This document shows, piece by piece, positions 44,837-54,056 of a DNA stretch of 64,000 nucleotides (position 1 is its first letter; every line of letters begins with the position of its first letter). This DNA is from Bacteroidetes bacterium GWA2_40_15 (GTDB lineage: Bacteria > Bacteroidota > Bacteroidia > Bacteroidales > VadinHA17). The stretch covers positions 34,999 through 98,998 of the forward strand of contig MENI01000005.1 of assembly GCA_001768195.1 (NCBI GenBank), written 5' to 3'. The notes beneath the pieces were generated by a model that was not told the DNA's origin, ran no database searches, and saw only the letters and a list, made by a program, of their open reading frames with translations. A program made the position numbers and the translations under genes.

Positions 44837-46246
44837 TTAAAACCATCGCCAGGCGATAATCATGGATAAAAAGATGCTCCCGTAAATAACAGGTATAAGA
44901 TACAACGGGCTTTTTGAAGCAGTTTTCCTTTCTTTCATGTTCATCCGCTTTATAACCTTTATACTTAGCCAGATACCTGCGACCATCACCAAAGTTAACA
45001 GCACGGATACCATTATATTCAGCCAAACCGGGTTGTCATACAGTTTGATTTTGCCGTCAATAATCTGTTGGGCTGTGGTTATCCCGGTAACATCGAAAAA
45101 GAGATGTTCGAAATATGGCAACCTGGAAGTGGTTTTCAGGATGGCTTTATCGAGGTGTGCTGCTGCAATGATTGGAATAAATGCTATACCATAAGTCAGT
45201 AAATATTCCTTTAATGCTATAGTTGCCCCTGATAGTTTGGAGACCAGAAAAGGAATTAACCAGATGAACAAGGGTATTATGAAGAAAATTATAACTGCTT
45301 TTACAAATCCAAATAACATTGAGTTCTCAACATGAATCGCGGATTTTACCAATCCGGGAAGATAACCGAGATATCCATCCGTAACCGGCCATTCCGACCA
45401 GATCTCTGATATGACAAATCCTGAAACGATAAGCATAAAAAACATTTCTGCCAGTTTTAATGGTTTCAGGTTAAATAGATCATTAGCAAAGCCGATGTAT
45501 GTTAATTGTGGATTTGGCCTATTGGCGTTGGGCTCCGACTGGTATTTGCTGCATGTTTTCAAACAACCTGCACAAAGGATGCAATTTGCATTATCTTCAA
45601 TTTTAGCCGGGTATAAATCAACCCCGCAACTTTTATAGTTCAGGCTATAACGATAGTTTTTATGAATGCAGGATTTGTCTTTGCAGCTTTCGCATGTTTG
45701 CCTGTCCTTCACCCGCCAGCCAAGGAATGAGAGCTTTGAATACATGCCAAGTAAATAACCTACCGGACAAACATAGCGGCAAAAGGTGTTTTTCTCGTAA
45801 ATACTTCCAATGATAACCGAGACTCCAACAATAGTGAGCAGGTAAACAGCCATGAAGAAGGGGTTTCGATGGATAGCAAACCCCTGAATCCCGACAAAAA
45901 GAATGAGTATATAAAATACCGTAATTGCCCAACCTGATAAGAGCCAGGCAGGACGTTTCCTTTTCAGTCCGATTTTAGCAAAAAATGTGGTAATAATTTC
46001 TACGGGGCAAATCATGCACCAGATACGGCCGAAAAAGATTGCCAGAAAGACAATGGCCGGCCACCAGTACGACCATACAATAAGGTTTCCAAGATTTGTA
46101 TTCCGCAACTCTTTTAAAAAAGCAGCATCGGTTGAATAAGCTGCAAGCCCTGTAATTATTAATATTATATAAGCCACTAATGAAACGTATTTCAGGGATA
46201 CAGGCATGTATGCCCGGCTAAATGCCCGGTTTACCAGTTTAAGCAT
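44837..46246 (-). CDS. Membrane 4Fe-4S polyferredoxin-type protein (NapH/NosR-like)
   Basis: 469 residues. Several transmembrane helices carry the paired CxxxCP-type motifs (GRIWCMICPVEI and TFCRYVCPVGYLLG), followed by a cytoplasmic cluster region (CESCKDKSC and CILCAGCLKTCSKY) and four further C-terminal helices. The layout resembles NapH/NosR/RdxA-like electron-transfer proteins that move electrons from quinol or ferredoxin across the membrane. Its neighbours (sulfur exporter, decaheme system) suggest respiration-linked use. The partner is unknown. The IS1595 remnant lies just past its end. Confidence 0.85.
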   Translation of the reverse strand: MLKLVNRAFSRAYMPVSLKYVSLVAYIILIITGLAAYSTDAAFLKELRNTNLGNLIVWSYWWPAIVFLAIFFGRIWCMICPVEIITTFFAKIGLKRKRPAWLLSGWAITVFYILILFVGIQGFAIHRNPFFMAVYLLTIVGVSVIIGSIYEKNTFCRYVCPVGYLLGMYSKLSFLGWRVKDRQTCESCKDKSCIHKNYRYSLNYKSCGVDLYPAKIEDNANCILCAGCLKTCSKYQSEPNANRPNPQLTYIGFANDLFNLKPLKLAEMFFMLIVSGFVISEIWSEWPVTDGYLGYLPGLVKSAIHVENSMLFGFVKAVIIFFIIPLFIWLIPFLVSKLSGATIALKEYLLTYGIAFIPIIAAAHLDKAILKTTSRLPYFEHLFFDVTGITTAQQIIDGKIKLYDNPVWLNIMVSVLLTLVMVAGIWLSIKVIKRMNMKERKTASKSPLYLIPVIYGSIFLSMIIAWRWF

Positions 46247-46345
46247 AATGGTTCAATGATATTGTGATAGATGTTTATAGTTTAGGTGTAAATTGAAGAG
46301 GGCAACAGTCATTATGGATTTCTAAAGGTATTCATAATCAGATTT

Positions 46346-47122
46346 TTAAATTATTCCAAAACCTAAAGCAAACGAAATAAGCATAAGCATTATCGCAACC
46401 AACACCTGAATAAACCTCAATGTTATTTTTTTAAGCAATCTGCTACCAATGAATGCGCCTGTAACTGCCGCTAAGGTTGCCGAAATTAGTAATGTAAGGT
46501 TTTCGTGCAGATTCGATGCAGTAAATCTTGAAGCATAAACCGAAAGTCTTGTAAAATCAACCAAACAGGCAATTACAACGCCCGTTGCAATATAGGCTTC
46601 TTTTGACAATCCGCTTTTTATAAGAAATGCACTCCGGATGGCTCCTTGTATCCCGGTCAAACCGCCAAAAAAGCCACTTAAGATGCCACCGAATACAAGT
46701 TTATTTCTGCCAAACTGAATTTTTTGAAAAGATGGTGCAATTTCAAGAATCGAAAAAACAATTAATAGTATTGCAATGATTAGTTTCACAGGTGTTATCT
46801 CAAATTCCTTACCCCACATTTGATATTGAAGAATCGAGGGCAAAACTGTTATTTTGAGAAGCAGCCATGCTCCGAAGAATGACGCTAAAATTGCAGGGAT
46901 ACCAAACCTTATCAAAACTGATTTATCTGTGTTTTTGCCAACCAAAACGATTTTAAAAAGGTTGTTTGAAAAATGAACCACACCCGTTAAGGCTATTGCT
47001 ATCTCAACCGGGAAAAAGATAGCAAAAACAGGAAGTAATATTGTCCCAAGTCCAAAACCGGAAAAAAAAGTGAGAATGGCAGTTAAAAAGGCTGCCAAAC
47101 AAATAATTACAATTTCCACCAT
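46346..47122 (-). CDS. TauE/SafE-family sulfite/sulfur anion exporter
   Basis: 258 residues from ATG 47120-47122. About eight hydrophobic helices are seen. The family's two repeated Gly-rich segments are present: FFSGFGLGTILLPVFAIFF near the start and LVFGGILSGFFGGLTGIQGA in the second half. TauE/SafE members export sulfite, sulfoacetate or related organosulfur compounds. It sits about 100 bases upstream of the 4Fe-4S membrane protein on the same strand. Confidence 0.9.
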   Translation of the reverse strand: MVEIVIICLAAFLTAILTFFSGFGLGTILLPVFAIFFPVEIAIALTGVVHFSNNLFKIVLVGKNTDKSVLIRFGIPAILASFFGAWLLLKITVLPSILQYQMWGKEFEITPVKLIIAILLIVFSILEIAPSFQKIQFGRNKLVFGGILSGFFGGLTGIQGAIRSAFLIKSGLSKEAYIATGVVIACLVDFTRLSVYASRFTASNLHENLTLLISATLAAVTGAFIGSRLLKKITLRFIQVLVAIMLMLISFALGFGII

Positions 47123-47196
47123 GCTGCATTTTATAGAATACAAAAATATATAGCATTAAGATGATGGTTATGGTAAGAATGAATGTAAATTTGGTA

Positions 47197-48027
47197 TTAT
47201 TGAAAATACTTTTGTCTGAACATAACAGGCGTTAATCCTTCTGCTTTTTTAAAGAATTTGACAAAATAAGAAGCATCATTAAATGAAAGAATGTCTGCTA
47301 TTTCGTTAATGGTATTATCAGTATGCAGAATATATCGTTTTGCTTCAAGTAAAACTTGGGCTGTAATCAATTCACTTGCACTTTTACCAGCGTGTTTACG
47401 ACAAATTGTATTCAGATTTTGAGGTGTTGTATTTAGTAAATCCGCATAGTCATTTACTTTATGAAGTCGGGGACACTCCTTTACTAAAAGATGCTGAAAA
47501 TTGTTAAAAAGAGATAGAGGTAAGTTCGATTTGTGAGGATTATTTTTTGATAATTGCAAGAGTTTTCCAAACAACGCTTTAAGCAATCCATGAATAATTT
47601 GTTCTGAATAGTCAGTGTTCTGGCTATATTCACCTAGGATTTCAGTTAAAATATGCTCTGAATATATTTCCTTTTGAATTTTGATTCTCGTGTTTTCGCT
47701 TAATTGTCTGTAAAGGTCAATCAAATCACTTTCTTTTACACCATCGAATTGAGAATCTTTGAAAAGAATAACAAAACCTTTTGGGATTGAAGTAAACTGC
47801 CAGAAGTGCAACTGTCCCGGTTTAAGAAAATAAAACTCTGGGGTTGAGACCATATATTTTTCCGATTCGATGCAATGAAAACCTTCGCCTTCGCTAAGGA
47901 ATATCAGTTCGTAATATTCGTCGTGCTTGTGCGGTTTGGTTTTCTTGATCTGTTCTTTGAATCGGGAAATCTTAAATGTCAACCCATAATCAAGTTTATT
48001 CTTCGTATCAATGTGTTTGTTATCCAT
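47197..48027 (-). CDS. AraC-family transcriptional regulator
   Basis: 276 residues from ATG 48025-48027; a longer 300-codon frame begins at 48099 but its extra N-terminus looks non-coding. The N-terminal cupin sensor (about 15-130) has KPHKHDEYYELIFLSEGEGF and YFLKPGQLHFWQF. The C-terminal double helix-turn-helix has TTPQNLNTICRKHAG and SFNDASYFVKFFKKAEGLTP. It is divergent from the decaheme cytochrome gene, a natural place for its operator. Confidence 0.9.
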   Translation of the reverse strand: MDNKHIDTKNKLDYGLTFKISRFKEQIKKTKPHKHDEYYELIFLSEGEGFHCIESEKYMVSTPEFYFLKPGQLHFWQFTSIPKGFVILFKDSQFDGVKESDLIDLYRQLSENTRIKIQKEIYSEHILTEILGEYSQNTDYSEQIIHGLLKALFGKLLQLSKNNPHKSNLPLSLFNNFQHLLVKECPRLHKVNDYADLLNTTPQNLNTICRKHAGKSASELITAQVLLEAKRYILHTDNTINEIADILSFNDASYFVKFFKKAEGLTPVMFRQKYFQ

Positions 48028-48126
48028 ATACTTTATATCAAGTCTAAAATTAATAAAGTAGTAAAATTTGTTAACTTTTTTACTTTTTACGTTATGCAAA
48101 TAAATGAATAAATAAAAATAAGAAGT

Positions 48127-48134
48127 TATCTTTA
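48127..48134 (+). promoter_or_regulatory. Probable -7 promoter box of the decaheme operon
   Basis: TATCTTTA, one mismatch from the Bacteroidota -7 consensus (TAnnTTTG), lies 42 bases before the cytochrome start in the gap divergent to the AraC gene. A clear -33 element was not found. Confidence 0.35.
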
Positions 48135-48176
48135 TTGCACAAATATGATTAATTCGTGTAACAAATTATACCACAT

Positions 48177-49103
48177 ATGAAGCGTAAATCCAGTTACATC
48201 ATCATTTTAAGCCTTTTATTTATATCGATGCTTTTAAGCATTCCCTCACGAGGGCAAGTGAAATCCGATCACGGCGAACTTGATTGGGCAAAACTGAATG
48301 CCGCTTTTAAAGGTGCGACTTTCGTCAGGAACACGATATCATGTTTAGAATGCCATGATGATATTCATGGAAAATACATGGAAACAGCACATGGGCGCAT
48401 ATTTGAGCAAAACCCCAAAGGTTCGTTGGAAGTTGCCAATTGCGAAGCATGTCATGGCCCGCGTAGCAAACATGCAGAGGAACCCGACCAAAGCCTGAAA
48501 TTTTCGGTGGAACAATTCTCCGCTGTTTGTATGCAATGCCATCAGGGAGGCGAGCGTATGCATTGGAAAACCAGTTTGCATAAAACTGCCGAAGTAGGTT
48601 GTGTATCCTGCCATAAAGTAATGGAAAAACGGTCTGAGTCTGCATTGTTATCAGGAGCTAATCAATTAGAGCTTTGTTCCAGTTGCCATAAAGATGTTGC
48701 AGCAAAAATGAGCAGAAATTCGCGCCATCCTGTGAAGGAAGGTAAAGTTGATTGCTCTTCCTGCCATAATCCACACGGCGCTCCCGGAAGCGGAATGTTG
48801 GTGAAAGGTAACGTGAACGAGACTTGCTACAGTTGCCATCAGGAAAAACGCGGACCTTTCCTTTGGGAGCATGCACCAGCGCGGGAAAACTGTATGACTT
48901 GTCATGATCCTCATGGTACAAATAATAAAAATTTGCTCGTTACACAAAGCGCTACCTTGTGTGTAAGTTGCCACCAGTATGGCGGGCATATCAATCAGTA
49001 CCGCTATAACAGGGTAAGTACGCCATACGGGAATGGCTGCGTTAATTGCCATGTGAGCGTACATGGTTCTAATCACCCCTCAGGAACAAAATTAACCAGA
49101 TAA
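48177..49103 (+). CDS. DmsE/MtrA-type decaheme c-type cytochrome
   Basis: 308 residues with a signal peptide (IIILSLLFISMLLSIPSRGQ) and exactly ten CxxCH heme-binding motifs: CLECH, CEACH, CMQCH, CVSCH, CSSCH, CSSCH, CYSCH, CMTCH, CVSCH and CVNCH. Size and heme number match DmsE/MtrA periplasmic decahemes that thread through an outer-membrane barrel. The next gene, 15 bases on, is that barrel. The pair would carry electrons across the outer membrane to an extracellular acceptor, or inward from a donor. Ten hemes per protein demand ample heme supply. Confidence 0.92.
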   Translation: MKRKSSYIIILSLLFISMLLSIPSRGQVKSDHGELDWAKLNAAFKGATFVRNTISCLECHDDIHGKYMETAHGRIFEQNPKGSLEVANCEACHGPRSKHAEEPDQSLKFSVEQFSAVCMQCHQGGERMHWKTSLHKTAEVGCVSCHKVMEKRSESALLSGANQLELCSSCHKDVAAKMSRNSRHPVKEGKVDCSSCHNPHGAPGSGMLVKGNVNETCYSCHQEKRGPFLWEHAPARENCMTCHDPHGTNNKNLLVTQSATLCVSCHQYGGHINQYRYNRVSTPYGNGCVNCHVSVHGSNHPSGTKLTR

Positions 49104-49118
49104 TAATGAGGAGTCAAA

Positions 49119-51662
49119 ATGAAAAAATCAAAATACTTAGCGCCAGTTTTATTTTTTATCACATTTAGCATTAATGCATTCGCTCAGGATTCAATCCGGG
49201 TATCCGCAGGAATTACACCAGGTTTCAGTATAATCAATATAGATAACAATTCAAGTAAATTCAACGAATATCGTGATCTACGGGATGGATTCTATTTACA
49301 TAACTTATATTTCAACCTTTTTAATCAAAAAAACGGTTTGTTTTTAGATGCCGAAGGAAATAAAGTTTTTCGAAAGGATCAGGATATTCTCTTTCGTATT
49401 GGCAATGTAAAAAGTCGCTGGAATTTGGTGGTCAACTACAGCGGTACTCCGCATCACCTAAGTAATAAGGCGATGACACCTTACATGGATGGTGGCAACG
49501 GTCTTTACGCCTTACCGGCTCTTTCAGGTATAACAAAGGACGGTGATGATGCTACCGGTACACCCTCGCTTGTACCTACTGTCGGACAAATGGCCATAAA
49601 CGATAATCTCTTGTCCAAATACATGAGTTCACCATTGTTGTTGCCGGTAAAACTTGGAACCCAACGTGACCGGACATCGGTAGCTTTAAATCTGCCAAGT
49701 TTCAAGGGATTAAAAATTGGTGTCAATTTTATGAATGAACAAAGAGCAGGAACCCGCTATACGAATGGCACGTTAGGAGACAGGCCGCCTCGCACGCTCA
49801 ACGTTCAACTACCTGATCCAATGAAATACAATGTCAGCGAAATTCATGCGAGTGCTAATTTTAACAAGAAATTCTTCCAGCTTAAGTTGGATTACATCTT
49901 TTCTAATTTCACAAACAAAATACCGACATTACGATGGGAAAATCTCTTTTTTGCTCCGGATGCTGGTAAAGATTATATTGCTTCGGTAGCAGGAACGCCA
50001 CGGAATATTTCGAACTTTGGTCAACGTGCACTTGGTCCCGACAATTTTTCAAACAGCATTTCGTTTTATGCGGGAATTGATTTACCACTCGATAGTCGTT
50101 TTAATGCTAATGTTGCTTTGGGAAGCATGAAACAAAATCAGGAATTATTGCCATATAGTTACAGTACTCTTGGCGGCGACTTGTTAGCTGGTGTTGGAGA
50201 TGGTAAGAACTGGAACGATGTGAGTAAACTGCCCCGTCTCCGGGCTGAAGCAGAAATGCGCACTATCAGGTTCGACATGGAATACACCATAAATCCCATC
50301 GAAAGGCTTAATATCCGGGCCTACATGCGCTATTACAAACTCGAGAACAATACGCCTACCGACCAATGGAGGTATGTGACTCAGGATGCCGCTAATACAA
50401 ATGGTACTGTGAGCGACTTAAATAAGAGATATAACCTGGCATACGCTTATGGGAAACAGAAATATGGGATTGACTTAAGGCACTATCTGCGTTTCTGGCA
50501 CACTAACCTTGGATTACAAATTGCTAAAGAAGTTATCTCCAGGGATTTCCGTGAAGCTGATACGGATGAAAATATTTTGAATGCAACCCTTCGTTCAAGG
50601 CCAACCCAACGGCTTTCTTTAACAGCCAGCTATTTGTATGGCGACCGAAATGGGAAGGATTACAACTACAATATCACCAGCCAAAGCTATTGGTATGATT
50701 TCAACGATATGATTGCTCATCCTGACAATCCTCAATTCCTGTTTGCAAACCATCCTGATCTCCGCAAATTCGACGTTTCGGACCGGAAACGTAATGAATT
50801 TAAGTTTTCTGCCGCTTATATAGCCTTTGATAAACTGGATTTTAGCGCTTCCTATCGTTTTAACAATACCGATTACGATTCAAACGTTGAAAAGACTGCG
50901 CCAATGGCAAACACCATTGTGACATTGCCAAACCCAGGCGATGCCAATACACTTACACCAGGTGAACAATTAGGTCTGCTCGATGATAAAAGGCAAAATG
51001 TGACGGTAAATATTCAATTTATGCCAAATGAAAAATGGACCCTGTCACTGTTTGCCGACCGCGAACTTGCCAATTATGACCATCGCGGACTGGTTTTTAA
51101 CGAAAATGCACGTAATCAGCCAAGCAGTCCGGCAATTCAAGCCCCCAATCAGCTAGGGCCATGGTCTGATCCCAATCGTATTTACAATACAAGTACCGAT
51201 GAGGTCAACAACACTTTTGGTATGGGATTAAATCATGAATTTATTCCGGACAAACTGCGGATGGAGATGGATTTTAGTGTGTCCCTGGCCACAGTGGAAA
51301 TGGATTATAGTGGTTATGGCTCTGATGCTGCATTTATTGGTCAGGCATGGGAAACCTTCGCGTTCGGATTTAATGACCCCGAGGAGTCAAAGTATAACCA
51401 GTACATATTTAATATATCTTTAGAATACAATGTTTTGAAAAATCTGATTGTTGGTCTGCAGTATAGCTACGATCAATATTCTATTCAGGATTGGGTTCAA
51501 GGAGCAAATGGTCCCTGGGTAGAGCAAGTTGGCAGCGAGTATTTCCTTCGCGATACTTCGAGAGACAACCGCTGGGGTAACCGTTTGGTTAGTATGGGCA
51601 GTTATCTTGCTCCGGGCTACAATGCCCATATGGGATTGCTAACCTTAGCTTATCGGTTTTAA
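49119..51662 (+). CDS. MtrB/PioB-type outer-membrane beta-barrel
   Basis: 847 residues with a signal peptide ending INAFAQ. A long run of amphipathic strands is seen (GKPFSLxYxF-like patterns, e.g. RFDMEYTINPIERLNIRAYM and NKRYNLAYAYGKQKYGID), and the C-terminus is TLAYRF with a terminal Phe. It follows a DmsE/MtrA-type decaheme gene by 15 bases, as in known MtrAB/PioAB conduits, and has the expected size. It lacks the N-terminal CxxC of Shewanella MtrB. It should sheath the cytochrome in the outer membrane. An intrinsic terminator follows. Confidence 0.85.
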   Translation: MKKSKYLAPVLFFITFSINAFAQDSIRVSAGITPGFSIINIDNNSSKFNEYRDLRDGFYLHNLYFNLFNQKNGLFLDAEGNKVFRKDQDILFRIGNVKSRWNLVVNYSGTPHHLSNKAMTPYMDGGNGLYALPALSGITKDGDDATGTPSLVPTVGQMAINDNLLSKYMSSPLLLPVKLGTQRDRTSVALNLPSFKGLKIGVNFMNEQRAGTRYTNGTLGDRPPRTLNVQLPDPMKYNVSEIHASANFNKKFFQLKLDYIFSNFTNKIPTLRWENLFFAPDAGKDYIASVAGTPRNISNFGQRALGPDNFSNSISFYAGIDLPLDSRFNANVALGSMKQNQELLPYSYSTLGGDLLAGVGDGKNWNDVSKLPRLRAEAEMRTIRFDMEYTINPIERLNIRAYMRYYKLENNTPTDQWRYVTQDAANTNGTVSDLNKRYNLAYAYGKQKYGIDLRHYLRFWHTNLGLQIAKEVISRDFREADTDENILNATLRSRPTQRLSLTASYLYGDRNGKDYNYNITSQSYWYDFNDMIAHPDNPQFLFANHPDLRKFDVSDRKRNEFKFSAAYIAFDKLDFSASYRFNNTDYDSNVEKTAPMANTIVTLPNPGDANTLTPGEQLGLLDDKRQNVTVNIQFMPNEKWTLSLFADRELANYDHRGLVFNENARNQPSSPAIQAPNQLGPWSDPNRIYNTSTDEVNNTFGMGLNHEFIPDKLRMEMDFSVSLATVEMDYSGYGSDAAFIGQAWETFAFGFNDPEESKYNQYIFNISLEYNVLKNLIVGLQYSYDQYSIQDWVQGANGPWVEQVGSEYFLRDTSRDNRWGNRLVSMGSYLAPGYNAHMGLLTLAYRF

Positions 51663-51687
51663 CCGTTCCGATATTTTGATAGCTGAT

Positions 51688-51727
51688 AAAGGCTGAACAG
51701 AATTAATTGTTCAGCCTTTATTTTTTA
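51688..51727 (+). terminator. Intrinsic terminator of the decaheme operon
   Basis: A 12-bp perfect stem, AAAGGCTGAACA (51688-51699) with TGTTCAGCCTTT (51708-51719), is followed by ATTTTTT. It sits 26 bases after the barrel-gene stop. Confidence 0.85.
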
Positions 51728-51749
51728 TCGTTTTACAAATCAGACCAAT

Positions 51750-51973
51750 TATTTCCAGATCATTCATCTCACTTTCCGTCAGCCAGCTCCTTGAACAACG
51801 AATTGGCCGTATTTACAGGATTGGGCAAAAACGTAATGTTTCGATCATTAACATGGTTTCAACAGGCACCATTGAACATAAAGATGCTTGGTGTTCTGAG
51901 TTTTAAAAAGGGGCTATCCGAAGGCATTCTCGACCTGGGAGAAGATGCAATTCAAGAGTTTTTCAATGAGTAA
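51750..51973 (+). pseudogene. C-terminal fragment of a SNF2-family helicase
   Basis: One frame reads LEQRIGRIYRIGQKRNVSII and VSTGTIEH (about 51788-51865), SNF2 motif VI and its sequel. After a frameshift another frame continues LGVLSFKKGLSEGILDLGEDAI, the usual downstream region. No upstream helicase domains exist, so this is a leftover of a lost restriction- or defence-associated helicase. Confidence 0.7.
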
Positions 51974-52010
51974 GCTTATTAATGATTCATTGATATTAGT
52001 TTTGGAGCAG

Positions 52011-53414
52011 TTACTTTCCGATGCAAAAATTTTTGAAGATGTTGCCCAGAATTTCATCAGTGGTTATTATCCCTGTAATCTCTCCCAGATAATGTATTGC
52101 CTGCCTTATATCTGTGGCAATAAGGTCATCAGGTATTCCTTCATCCAATCCTTCAAGCACTCTGCCGAGACTTGAGGAGACCTTGGCCAGAGCTTCATAA
52201 TGTCTTATATTAGTGACTATTACGCTATCCGAATTGATCTTATTCTTTATGGCACGGTCACTAAGTTCTTTCCGGAGGATTTCAAGTCCCAGTTTCTCCC
52301 GTGCGGAAATAAACAGCATCGTCTCTGATGATGAAATATCAATCTTTCCCCTTAACTCATCCTCCTGTCCGGGTAACGCTTCATCAGTTTTGTTTATAAG
52401 AACGATCAGCCTTTTTTCTGTCTCCCCGATCTTTTCCCTGATGGCATTTATTCTCTTGTTTATCTGCCCGGCCGAATCGGATATTTCATCAATAAGCAGT
52501 ATGACCGAAGCCTGATCTATCTTTTCTAAGGTTTTTTTAATACCCATTGATTCAATTACATCAGTTGTCTCACGTAAACCGGCGGTATCAATAAATCTGA
52601 ACTCTAATCCCTCTATTACAATTGTATCTTCTATTGTATCACGGGTGGTTCCAGGAATATCGGAAACTATTGCCTTATCCTCCATAAGGAGAGAGTTCAG
52701 AAGGGTAGACTTGCCGGAATTTGGCTTACCAACAATAGCAACTGGGATACCATTCTTAACAGCATTACCGATCCTGAATGATTCTGAAAGGCTGTCAGCC
52801 AGATTCTTAACACGGACAACAATATCCTTTAAATCCTTTCTGTCAGCAAATTCCACATCCTCTTCACCAAAATCCAGTTCAAGCTCAATGAGTGACGCAA
52901 AATTAAGAAGCTCAGACCTGAGCTTTGCTATCTCAGCCGAGAATCCTCCTCTCATTTGATTCATGGCAATCCTGTGAGCACTGCCTGTAGAAGATGCAAT
53001 AACATCAGCAACTGCTTCTGCCTGTGACAGATCAAGCCTTCCATTCATAAATGCCCGCAGGGTGAACTCACCGGGCAATGCCAGGATGGCTCCGCTACTG
53101 ATAAGAAGTTCCAGTATCGTTTTGATAATATATGTTGACGCATGACAGGATATTTCAACTGAGTCTTCCCCTGTGTAGGAGTGAGGTGATCTGAAAATGC
53201 TTACCAGTACCTCATCAATTACTTCATCTCCGGAACGAATATCTCCGTAAACAATTGTAAATCCTTTATTATTCAGAATGTTAACAGCTTTATCTGAAGG
53301 AAAGAATATCTTGCTGACAATGCCCAGGCTTTCCAGCCCGCTTACCCTGATTACAGAAATTGCACCACTGATGCCTGTCGCCGGTGCACATATTGTCTCT
53401 TCAGATCTGATCAT
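52011..53414 (-). CDS. mnmE: tRNA uridine-5-carboxymethylaminomethyl modification GTPase
   Basis: 467 residues, full length. N-terminal folate-binding domain (ICAPATGISGAISVIRVSG), central helices, G domain with GKPNSGKSTLLNSL, IPGTTRDTIED and FIDTAGLRET, NKTD, and the diagnostic C-terminal CIGK. It acts with MnmG on wobble U34 of several tRNAs. The partner mnmG is not in this window. Nothing unusual. Confidence 0.96.
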   Translation of the reverse strand: MIRSEETICAPATGISGAISVIRVSGLESLGIVSKIFFPSDKAVNILNNKGFTIVYGDIRSGDEVIDEVLVSIFRSPHSYTGEDSVEISCHASTYIIKTILELLISSGAILALPGEFTLRAFMNGRLDLSQAEAVADVIASSTGSAHRIAMNQMRGGFSAEIAKLRSELLNFASLIELELDFGEEDVEFADRKDLKDIVVRVKNLADSLSESFRIGNAVKNGIPVAIVGKPNSGKSTLLNSLLMEDKAIVSDIPGTTRDTIEDTIVIEGLEFRFIDTAGLRETTDVIESMGIKKTLEKIDQASVILLIDEISDSAGQINKRINAIREKIGETEKRLIVLINKTDEALPGQEDELRGKIDISSSETMLFISAREKLGLEILRKELSDRAIKNKINSDSVIVTNIRHYEALAKVSSSLGRVLEGLDEGIPDDLIATDIRQAIHYLGEITGIITTDEILGNIFKNFCIGK

Positions 53415-53502
53415 AAGTTTTCAATGAAACACAACAAATGTATGAAACTTAATTGAGGTGCAGAAAATGAAATATGTAAGAATCCGTTAACATCCCTAAA
53501 AC

Positions 53503-54003
53503 AAGGCCGTCAACCCAGGAGTCTGAAAAAGGATTTTCAGGAAGATCAATAAAAGCAAACGGATTTAAATATTGAGATGCAGTTAGGATATTGAAGTTTC
53601 CCCCCGCCGAAGCGGGGCAGGCTCTCCTTTTCAAGGAGGGGTGGCCGCAACACAATGATAATCTATATATTGCAAAGGTTCATAGCGGCCGGGGTGGTTG
53701 ATTTGAAGGACAACAGAAGTCAACAAAGTAACTGCTAACACTGTATTGTCTTCTGGATTTTCTTCCTTCAAGTTTCTTTGATTCTAACATCTCCCACAAG
53801 GTTTTAAAGTACTTACTGTTGAAGATGTTTTGTTATTAATAGATATAATAGTAAAAAGAACTAATTAAATCAACCACCCCGGCCGGGAAATAAACTTTGT
53901 AAACATCAGATAATCAGGCATCCCGGCCACCCCTCCTTGAAAAGGAGGGGAAACTTATACTACTCCTTTTAGAAACAACAGTCTTAGGTTGACGGCTATG
54001 CCC
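53503..54003. mobile_element. Palindrome-armed repeat element carrying a DUF559 fragment, copy A
   Basis: Bounded by GCCGTCAACC (53505-53514) and GGTTGACGGC (53988-53997), an inverted pair. Inside are two complementary arms: 53593-53704 (AAGTTTCCCCCCGCCGAAGC through GCGGCCGGGGTGGTTGATTT) and 53867-53956 (AAATCAACCACCCCGGCCGG through AAGGAGGGGAAACTT). Between the arms is part of an endonuclease gene. Copy B at 60821-61409 shares termini and arms. Confidence 0.7.
53703..53808 (-). pseudogene. N-terminal half of a DUF559-type endonuclease
   Basis: Inside element A, the minus strand reads TLWEMLESKKLEGRKSRRQ, then YSVSSYFVDFCCP, before running into the palindromic arm. The LW--L---L-G-KFRRQ---YIVDFYCP pattern is the start of DUF559 (very-short-patch-repair-like, PD-(D/E)xK) nucleases. 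The catalytic Asp and the rest are missing here; the complementary half lies in element B. Confidence 0.65.
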
Positions 54004-54056
54004 CTTACCCCTCCAGAGGTACCTCCTTACATTACTTTGTCTTTAACCTATTGTAT

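Noticed and set aside
44616-44840. 74-residue plus-strand frame
   Set aside because: It is antisense to the IS1595 transposase remnant, which explains the sequence.
53449-53655. Open frame starting MCCGHPSLKRRACPASAGG, with a near-twin at 60709-60978
   Set aside because: The shared peptide is just the translated palindromic arm of the repeat elements, not a conserved protein.
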